Shown here: positions 58,085 through 64,000 of the stretch, in pieces
Layout: each line of letters begins with the position of its first letter
Position numbering within the stretch: the stretch's first letter is position 1
DNA from: Sphingomonas sp. PP-CE-1G-424
Lineage (GTDB): Bacteria > Pseudomonadota > Alphaproteobacteria > Sphingomonadales > Sphingomonadaceae
DNA: 64,000 bases
NCBI RefSeq assembly: GCF_004341085.1
Contig: NZ_SLXW01000001.1
Location: forward strand, 62,001 to 126,000
Reading direction: 5' to 3'
Notes under the pieces: model-generated
Databases searched by the model: none
The model's input: the letters and a program-made list of their open reading frames with translations, nothing else
What the model was told of the DNA's origin: nothing
Position numbers and translations under genes: made by a program

Positions 58085-58711
58085 CTAGTTCGGCTCGCGA
58101 TTGGCTTCGAGGACGGCGATCACCATCGTCTTGAATTGCGCGACGATCCGGTCGGTCAGCGGCGGTTCGAGCGCGATCGCCAGCCGTATCGCATGGCCGG
58201 CGAGCTCGGTGATGAGCAACGCCGCCGACAGGATCTTGTCGCGGTCGGACGACGACAACAGGATCATCATCGGCGCGACCATGAAGTCGGCGGTCGCGCG
58301 CGTGTCGATCACGTCGAGCCGGCGCAGTTCGAGATCGGCCTGCGCGCCGGCCCACACCGCGATCGCCTCGGGATGGCTGCGATAATGGCTGACATACGCG
58401 TCGATGATCCGGTCGACCGCCTGGGCGATCGTCGGGCGCCCGCCATGATCCTCGAGCAGCGCATGCACCTCGGTCCGCAGCAGCGCGCCGACCTTGTCGA
58501 GGTTGCGCAGTACCAGCGCGCGCAGGATCGCAGGCTTCGACGGGAAATATTGGTAGAGCGAGCCGATCGAGATCTCGGCGCGGCGCGCGACTTCACGCAT
58601 CGCGAGATCCTCGGGGTTCTCGGTGACGAGCAGGTCCTGCGCCGCGACGAGGATCGCCTCGCGGCGGCGCATGCTGCGCTCCTGCATGGGTAGGCGGCGG
58701 GGTTCGACCAT
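58085..58711 (-). CDS. TetR/AcrR-family transcriptional regulator
   Basis: A 208-residue TetR protein. The N-terminal DNA-binding domain reads SMRRREAILVAAQDLLVTEN, MREVARRAEISIGSLYQYFP and SKPAILRALVLRNLDKVGAL, with the classic recognition helix ISIGSLYQYFPSK. The C-terminal ligand domain is of the TetR_C type (ALLITELAGHAIRLAIALEP). The ATG at 58711 (MVEPRRLP) was chosen over GTG 58732. It lies 61 bp after the aldonolactone-oxidase-like gene on the same strand and is probably the local repressor of the operon at 58773-64000. Confidence 0.87.
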   Translation of the reverse strand: MVEPRRLPMQERSMRRREAILVAAQDLLVTENPEDLAMREVARRAEISIGSLYQYFPSKPAILRALVLRNLDKVGALLRTEVHALLEDHGGRPTIAQAVDRIIDAYVSHYRSHPEAIAVWAGAQADLELRRLDVIDTRATADFMVAPMMILLSSSDRDKILSAALLITELAGHAIRLAIALEPPLTDRIVAQFKTMVIAVLEANREPN

Positions 58712-58772
58712 AACGCCGCCGCTCTGGCTCACCCCGTTGCCAAACGCAAACCGGCGTTGGTCGTTCGCCCGC

Positions 58773-60044
58773 TCACCCGCCGATCGCGAACAGCTGGTCG
58801 AAGAAGCGATTGACGAACTTGCCCTCCGGATCGGCGTCGCGACGCACGGTCAGGAAGTCGGACAGCCGGGAATACAGCGCATGCGCCGCGTTGGAATCGA
58901 GCGTGTGACGCTTCGCCCAATGTGGACGACCACCGGCATCACGCAGGATCGTCTCGAGCGCCGCGAACGCCTTCTGCCACGGCATCCCGGCATATTGATG
59001 CACCGAGATCGACAGGCACGGCCCGGCATGGAACGGGCTCAGCCAGATATCGTCGGCCGCGACGGTACGAACCTCGAACGGGAAGGCGAGCGGCAGCCGC
59101 GCCTCGCGGACGTAGCGAAGCGCCTCGCGCAGCGTCGCCAGCCCGTCGGCGCGCGGCACCTCGTATTCCATCTCCTCGAAACGCACGGTCCGCTCCTGTG
59201 CGAAAATGCGATAGGCGGGGCCGACACGCCGTTTGGGCCCGCCGATCGCCTGCATCATTCCGCGCTGCAGCTTGGGGATCAGCCCCGGCACGCGGCGCGA
59301 GATGTTGCACGCCAGGCGGAAAGCCCCCTCGTTGACGTCGTTGGCGTGGCGATATGGGCCTTCGGGCTCGACCGGATGCAGCCGCTTGAGGATGACGTAG
59401 TCGGCATAGGGAAAGACCCAGAACTCCATATGCCGCGACGCCGCGGTCAGTTCGTCGAACCGGTCGAGTACCGTGTCGAGCGGCCAGCGTTCGACGCGTT
59501 CCTCGAGGTGATAGGCGGGCAGCACCGCGAGCCGCATCGCGACCACGACGCCGAGCAGGCCGAGACCGAGGCGCTGCGCCTGGAACAGCGCAGGCTCGGT
59601 CTGCGCGTCGCAGGTCACGAGCGTGCCGTCGGCGCGCATCAGGCGGACGCCGGTAACCTGCGTCGAGATGCTGCCGAGCGTCTCGCCGGTCCCGTGCGTG
59701 CCGGTGCCGGCGGCGCCCGCGAGCGACTGCGGATTGACGTCGCCCTGATTGTAGAGCGACAGCCCCTCCGCCCAGAGCGCGTCGGTCAGTCGTGCGAGGC
59801 TCCAGCCCGCGGGGGCCCAGACCGACCGGCGATCCGCGGCGACCTCGATCCCGCCTTCGAGATCGGCGAGCGACAGCAGCGTACCCTCGGTCTGGCACAG
59901 CGGCATGAAGGAATGGCCGGCCCCGACCATCCGCAGCTGCCGCGCACCCGTGACAACCTCGGCCAGTTCGTCGAGCCCGCGCGGACGCGCGATCGTGGCG
60001 GGCCGCGCGACGACGCTGCCCGACCAGTTGGTCCACTCGGTCAT
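58773..60044 (-). CDS. FAD-linked oxidase, D-arabinono-1,4-lactone oxidase-like
   Basis: A 423-residue VAO-fold flavoprotein. The FAD-binding domain includes LRMVGAGHSFMPLCQT, where the His of the GxGHS motif is the covalent FAD site in aldonolactone oxidases, and NPQSLAGAAGTGTHGTGETL. The C-terminal ALO domain has the HWxK motif (GRPHWAKRHTLDSNAAHALY). Such enzymes oxidise sugar lactones or alditols, or act as dehydrogenases. The ATG overlaps the MFS stop by 4 bp. Substrate probably matches what the adjacent receptor and transporter import. Confidence 0.88.
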   Translation of the reverse strand: MTEWTNWSGSVVARPATIARPRGLDELAEVVTGARQLRMVGAGHSFMPLCQTEGTLLSLADLEGGIEVAADRRSVWAPAGWSLARLTDALWAEGLSLYNQGDVNPQSLAGAAGTGTHGTGETLGSISTQVTGVRLMRADGTLVTCDAQTEPALFQAQRLGLGLLGVVVAMRLAVLPAYHLEERVERWPLDTVLDRFDELTAASRHMEFWVFPYADYVILKRLHPVEPEGPYRHANDVNEGAFRLACNISRRVPGLIPKLQRGMMQAIGGPKRRVGPAYRIFAQERTVRFEEMEYEVPRADGLATLREALRYVREARLPLAFPFEVRTVAADDIWLSPFHAGPCLSISVHQYAGMPWQKAFAALETILRDAGGRPHWAKRHTLDSNAAHALYSRLSDFLTVRRDADPEGKFVNRFFDQLFAIGG

Positions 60045-61207
60045 GATCGGTCTTTCGATTGCACGGCAAACGCAGGGGACCCCACGCGCCGAAGTAGGGG
60101 AAGCAGCAGCACGATGCCGCCGGTGACGATGAGCAGTCCGGCACCGAGCGTGAGGCAGCCACGGACGTCGCCATCGCTGACGCTCAGCGCCGCGACGCTC
60201 GGACCGGTCGCGCACCCCAGCAGCAGCGCCGCCGACCCGAGCATCGCGGCACGGTGCGTCGGGTCGACATCGATCAGCAGCCGGGTGAAATACGGGCTAG
60301 CGAACGCCCAGAGCATCCCGAAGCCGATCGCGGTCGCCAGGAATGCGGTCCGACCGGGCAACGTCGCGAATATCGCCGCTGCGACGATCAGCGCAGCGGT
60401 CGCGCCGATCAGCACGACGCGGCACGCCCAGCGCTGGACCGTGGCCGCGCCTAGGATGCCGCCCGTGACCTGTCCGGCAAGCGCGAGCACCACCGCGAGG
60501 CCTCCGGTGCCGGACGAGAGTCCGGCCTGATGCGCGAGCGGCTCGAAATAGATCCAGATGCCGAGGATGCCGGCGAAGAAGCAGAACGCGGCCGCGAGCG
60601 CGAGCCATCCCCGGATATCGGGCAGTCCCATGCCGTGGTTCGCCGCGAACGGCGCCAGCCGCACCGGCGTCCCCATCGCGACGATCGCGACCGGCACGCC
60701 GAGCGCGGCGATCGCGAAGAACCCCGTCGCCGCGCCGTGATGCTGCGCGACCAGGCCGCTGATCAGCGCGGCGCAGGCCAGCTGCGCGACCGTCTGGATC
60801 GTCAGATACATCCCGGCCTGGCGCGCGGGCTGCGCCGATCGGACGATCATCGCGGTGACGATGCCGACCAGCATGCCGCTGGGCGCACCGGCCAGCGCGC
60901 GCAGCAGGATGACCGTGCCGCCGGTCGCGCTGGCGGTCGCGACGTCGAGCACGATGATCGCCACCACGCTGGCCAAGGCGACCATGCGCGGCGCGACGCG
61001 TTCGGTCACGAACCCCGCCGCGCCCGCCGCTAGCCCCATCGTCACCAGCTCGGCCGTGGCGGCGAGCCCGAGCTGCGCCGCGGTAAGATGCCCCTCCGCG
61101 ACCAGCGTGCCGAGCAGCAACGGGGCAAGGCCCGCCATGAGGACGCCGTACACGCCGACGACGAACGCGGCGACATAGGCCGAACGGGTCGTATCCGGCG
61201 CGATCAT
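60041..61207 (-). CDS. MFS transporter
   Basis: A 388-residue, 12-helix major facilitator: AAFVVGVYGVLMAGLAPLLL, LLRALAGAPSGMLVGIVTAM, MYLTIQTVAQLACAALISGL, and GLAVVLALAGQVTGGILGAA. No motif fixes the substrate. It is sandwiched between a TonB receptor (4-bp ATGA overlap) and the FAD-linked oxidase (4-bp overlap). The tight coupling suggests that it carries the same compound across the inner membrane that the receptor brings through the outer one. Confidence 0.88.
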   Translation of the reverse strand: MIAPDTTRSAYVAAFVVGVYGVLMAGLAPLLLGTLVAEGHLTAAQLGLAATAELVTMGLAAGAAGFVTERVAPRMVALASVVAIIVLDVATASATGGTVILLRALAGAPSGMLVGIVTAMIVRSAQPARQAGMYLTIQTVAQLACAALISGLVAQHHGAATGFFAIAALGVPVAIVAMGTPVRLAPFAANHGMGLPDIRGWLALAAAFCFFAGILGIWIYFEPLAHQAGLSSGTGGLAVVLALAGQVTGGILGAATVQRWACRVVLIGATAALIVAAAIFATLPGRTAFLATAIGFGMLWAFASPYFTRLLIDVDPTHRAAMLGSAALLLGCATGPSVAALSVSDGDVRGCLTLGAGLLIVTGGIVLLLPLLRRVGSPAFAVQSKDRS

Positions 61208-63477
61208 CGATAGTTCGCCCGCAACGACAGACCGAAGGTCCGCGGCCGTCCGACGACGACCGCATCGAAGCCCAGCGCAGGCAGCGGCGTGATGTCGGAG
61301 ATGACCGGCACGTCGAAGACGTTGCGGACCCACAGCGCGACCTCGTAGCGGTCCTTGGCGAACTGCCAGCCGATCCGCCCGTCGACGAAGGCGCGCGCGC
61401 GATCGGTCAGCCGTGCGTCGTTGGACGTGTCGAAGAACACCTTGCTGCGGTAGGAGACATCCGCGCGCGCGACGATCGCGCCGGTCGCGATCGGTTTGCG
61501 ATACTCGGCGCTTCCCTGCACGCTGACCTTGGGCGCCGAGGGCAGACGGTTGCCCGAATAGTCGGCCCCCTGCGAGATGAAGTCGCGATACGTCGCGCTG
61601 AGCAGCGAGGTCGAGGCGCTGAGGTTGAGGCCATCGACCGGTCGCGCGGTCAGTTCGAGTTCGGCGCCGTAGATCCGCGCCGCCGAGGCGTTGGTGAAGA
61701 GCTGCGTGGTGATCAGCCCCTGGACCACCGACGTGTAGACCTGCAGATCCTGGTAGTCGTAATAGAAGGCCGACACGTTGAGCCCCAACCGTCGGTCGAG
61801 CCACTGCGTCTTGGCACCGACTTCATACGCGTCGACCGTCTCGTCCTTGTAGGGCCCGATCAGCGAGGGGTCCTGCGCGAAGCCGCTGAAGAAGCCGCCG
61901 CTCTTGGTGCCACGATTATAGCTCGCATAGACGTTGGCGGCGTCGCTGAAGCGATATTGCAGCCCGGCGCGCCCCGACCACGAGCCGAACGTCTTGGCAT
62001 CGGCATAGGTGAACAGCGGGATCGTTCCCCCGGCGGCCTCCGCGCGATAGTCGAAGCGCTTGCGATCGGCGGAATAGCGTAGCCCGCCAGTGAGCGTCAG
62101 CCGCGGCGTGAGATCGAAATCGAGCTGCCCGAAACCGGCATAGCTGTTCGTCACCTGCCGCGACGGCCACGCGAAGTCGCCGATCCCCGCGACGAGGTCG
62201 ACCCCGCTCGGATTGTCGGGCGTCGGCGCGCGTAATACCGGCAGCACGTCGAGCGACGACGCGTTGCGGATCAGGTCGTGCGCATAATAAACGCCGGCGA
62301 CATAGCGCAGCCGGTCGTGGCCGTTGGACTGCACGCGCAGTTCCTGGCTGACCGTGTCCTGCCGGGTGATATAGGAGGCGGCGACGACCGGTACCGGGCT
62401 GGCGTCGGTATCCTCCTGATCGTTGCGGCTGGCATGCTGGAACCCGGTCACCGCGATCAGGCTGACTGGCCCGAGATCGATCGACAGCGTGTTGCCGGTG
62501 CCGAACAGGCTGACCCGGTCGCGCCCTTCGAAGCGATAGGCGCCCTCGTACAGATTGCGGCTGGTGTTGGCGTAACCCAGGATGTTGGTGCACTGGCCCG
62601 AGGTGTAGAAGGCGGGCGTGCACAAGCCATCGGCGCCGGTCGCCGCCGCGGTCTGCGGAATCAGCGTGCGCGCATAGGCCTGGAGCGATCCACCGGTCGA
62701 ACGGCTAGCATTGACGGTGAGATCGTCGGTCACCGTGCTCGACGGCGTCAGGTGGACGCTGCCGCGCAACGCCCAGCGGTCGACGTTGTTGCCGCGGTTG
62801 CCGGTCAGCGTGTTGCGCATGTACCCGTCGTCGCGCTGATACAGACCGGCGATGCGGACCGCCGCCAGGTCGGTCGCGACCGGCGCACTGATCCCGCCCT
62901 GCAATGTCACCGCGTTGAACCGGCCGTAATCGAGCGACAGGTCGGCTTCGGGCGTCGTGCCCGGCTGGCGCGTGGTGACGTTGATCGCGCCGCCGGTGGT
63001 GTTGCGGCCGTACAGCGTTCCCTGCGGGCCGCGCAGAACCTCGACCTGGCCGAGATCGAAGAACGCATCGCGCTGCGCCAGCGTCGAGGCGACGTAGACG
63101 CCGTTGACGTAGATGCCGACCGCGCTCGCCGTCGCCGGGTTGAAATCGTTGAGGCCGACGCCGCGGATGAAGATGCGCGGGTTGGCGCCATTGTCCGCCG
63201 AGCGGATCTGGAGGCCGGGAACGCGCCCCGACAGGTCGAGCACGTCGGCGATGCGGCGTTCGCGCAGGTCGTCACCGGTGATCGCGGTGACCGCGATCGG
63301 CACGTCCTGGAGGCGTTCGGACCGGCGCTGGGCCGTCACGACGATATCGCCGTCCCCGGGTGCGGGCGTGGGCGCAGGCTTGGAAGGCTGGCCGGCCGCG
63401 GCCTGCTGCGCGTGCGCCTCGGCGGATAGGGCGAGCGCGACGAGGACCACACTATGGTGCAAGATAGACCGTTTCAT
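61204..63477 (-). CDS. TonB-dependent receptor
   Basis: A 757-residue TonB receptor of the large sphingomonad nutrient-receptor group. The signal peptide is ILHHSVVLVALALSAEAHAQ; the TonB box is DIVVTAQRRSERLQDVPIAV; the plug has VPGLQIRSADNGANPRIFIR, GVGLNDFNPATASAVGIYVN and EVLRGPQGTLYGRNTTGGAI; the barrel ends RTFGLSLRANYR. AAGGGG precedes ATG 63477 by 6 bp; ATG 63483 is an alternative. It follows a PLP enzyme gene by 70 bp and overlaps the MFS gene, forming one operon. The operon's enzymes suggest a small organic acid, amino acid or sugar-derived substrate. Confidence 0.94.
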   Translation of the reverse strand: MKRSILHHSVVLVALALSAEAHAQQAAAGQPSKPAPTPAPGDGDIVVTAQRRSERLQDVPIAVTAITGDDLRERRIADVLDLSGRVPGLQIRSADNGANPRIFIRGVGLNDFNPATASAVGIYVNGVYVASTLAQRDAFFDLGQVEVLRGPQGTLYGRNTTGGAINVTTRQPGTTPEADLSLDYGRFNAVTLQGGISAPVATDLAAVRIAGLYQRDDGYMRNTLTGNRGNNVDRWALRGSVHLTPSSTVTDDLTVNASRSTGGSLQAYARTLIPQTAAATGADGLCTPAFYTSGQCTNILGYANTSRNLYEGAYRFEGRDRVSLFGTGNTLSIDLGPVSLIAVTGFQHASRNDQEDTDASPVPVVAASYITRQDTVSQELRVQSNGHDRLRYVAGVYYAHDLIRNASSLDVLPVLRAPTPDNPSGVDLVAGIGDFAWPSRQVTNSYAGFGQLDFDLTPRLTLTGGLRYSADRKRFDYRAEAAGGTIPLFTYADAKTFGSWSGRAGLQYRFSDAANVYASYNRGTKSGGFFSGFAQDPSLIGPYKDETVDAYEVGAKTQWLDRRLGLNVSAFYYDYQDLQVYTSVVQGLITTQLFTNASAARIYGAELELTARPVDGLNLSASTSLLSATYRDFISQGADYSGNRLPSAPKVSVQGSAEYRKPIATGAIVARADVSYRSKVFFDTSNDARLTDRARAFVDGRIGWQFAKDRYEVALWVRNVFDVPVISDITPLPALGFDAVVVGRPRTFGLSLRANYR

Positions 63478-63547
63478 CGTCATCCCCTTTTTTTGCGTTG
63501 GCGTCGGTCCTCGCGGGTCCGGTCGACGGCCCGCCTGTCGTTGCAGG

Positions 63548-64000
63548 TCAGAAGAAGCATTGCCCGTCGCCGCGATACGTCGCGACGCGGTCGACAATGT
63601 CGTGGCCGCGAATGAGCAGCAGCGTGTCGAACCGCTCGCACAGCTCACCCGCCTTGGCGTGACGGAAGAAGACGGGCGCACCGAGCGGCAGCGCGTCGGC
63701 AGTGCCGAGCCGCACCGGCGTCTGCACCTCGCCGCCACCCTCGTTGTCGATCAGCGTGGCACCGGTCGGCAGCCACGGCTTGGGAAGACGGTCGGGGCCA
63801 ATCGGACCGGACGCGGGATAGCCGCCGCCCGCACAGGTCACGATCCCGGGTGCCGGGCGCCGCGTCACCGGCAGCGCGAAGCCCGCCGCGGGCTCGCCCA
63901 GCGTGACCGCATAATGATCGAAGAGCCCCGGCAGATAAAAGCCTGACCCCGCCGCCAGCTCGGTGACGCTCGGATCGCGCGCGGTGCTTTCGAAGCTGCC
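63548..64000 (-). CDS. PLP-dependent amino-acid deaminase/D-threonine aldolase family protein (5' partial)
   Basis: The C-terminal 150 residues of a fold-type III PLP enzyme (alanine-racemase N-domain family, D-serine dehydratase/D-threonine aldolase-like). Features are GSFESTARDPSVTELAAGSG, FYLPGLFDHYAV, VTCAGGGYPASG, GGEVQTPVRLG, and the C-terminal metal-binding segment VFFRHAKAGELCERFDTLLL with TYRGDGQCFF at the end. The gene continues beyond the window; the PLP lysine is not in view. It is the upstream member of the TonB-receptor/MFS/FAD-oxidase operon and would remove the amino group of, or cleave, a D-amino acid-like compound. Confidence 0.82.
   Translation of the reverse strand, partial: GSFESTARDPSVTELAAGSGFYLPGLFDHYAVTLGEPAAGFALPVTRRPAPGIVTCAGGGYPASGPIGPDRLPKPWLPTGATLIDNEGGGEVQTPVRLGTADALPLGAPVFFRHAKAGELCERFDTLLLIRGHDIVDRVATYRGDGQCFF

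Overview
The window is high-GC chromosomal DNA from a sphingomonad (Alphaproteobacteria, Sphingomonadales; most probably Sphingomonas). The best evidence is the serine palmitoyltransferase at 10851-12113, which has the length (420 aa) and active-site numbering (His159, Lys265) of the characterised Sphingomonas enzyme. Supporting evidence is the PhyR-NepR-EcfG general stress locus, several TonB-dependent receptors, and many intergenic inverted-repeat elements. No rRNA, CRISPR array, intact prophage or intact insertion sequence was seen.

Layout. 1-2993: a decayed tract. A TonB-receptor fragment is fused in frame to a MocR-type aminotransferase domain, followed by one possible small secreted protein and coding remnants, ending at the 3' end of tRNA-Ser(CGA). 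3239-9421: housekeeping genes (hspQ, rplU-rpmA, obgE, proB) with a GNAT enzyme and a divergent TetR/metal-hydrolase pair sharing a palindromic operator. 9513-19132: a probable sphingolipid block: CerR-like epimerase, dedicated ACP, serine palmitoyltransferase, CHASE3 hybrid histidine kinase, an LptF/LptG permease pair, a membrane desaturase, and a GNAT-type candidate ceramide synthase. 19377-26972: small secreted protein, outer-membrane transporter-like protein, xthA, erpA, an M23 peptidase, bcp and glnE.

26996-31286: general stress response locus (ecfG, small membrane protein, phyR, nepR, HRXXN-type kinase). Just downstream, an EcfG-type promoter precedes a two-hairpin small RNA with C-rich loops (a GsrN-like candidate), then an entericidin gene. 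31346-43021: envelope and chromosome maintenance genes (tatCBA, scpBA, ParD-like/map, nagZ, tamBA). 43193-55358: a LexA-like S24 repressor facing a small regulator operon, glutaryl-CoA dehydrogenase plus CoA transferase, a FucP-type sugar transporter, an orphan 2Fe-2S subunit, an RcnB-like protein, a prolyl-4-hydroxylase-like protein, recJ, tRNA-Glu(TTC) and a renalase-like flavoprotein. 55651-64000: a siderophore-type TonB receptor, then a tight operon (PLP amino-acid deaminase/aldolase, TonB receptor, MFS, aldonolactone-oxidase-like flavoprotein, TetR).

Intergenic spaces carry at least 17 inverted-repeat elements in about eight sequence families. Two of them end immediately at a gene start and seem to supply its ribosome binding site. 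The most interesting items are the candidate stress sRNA, the sphingolipid block with its Lpt permease pair, and the repeat families.
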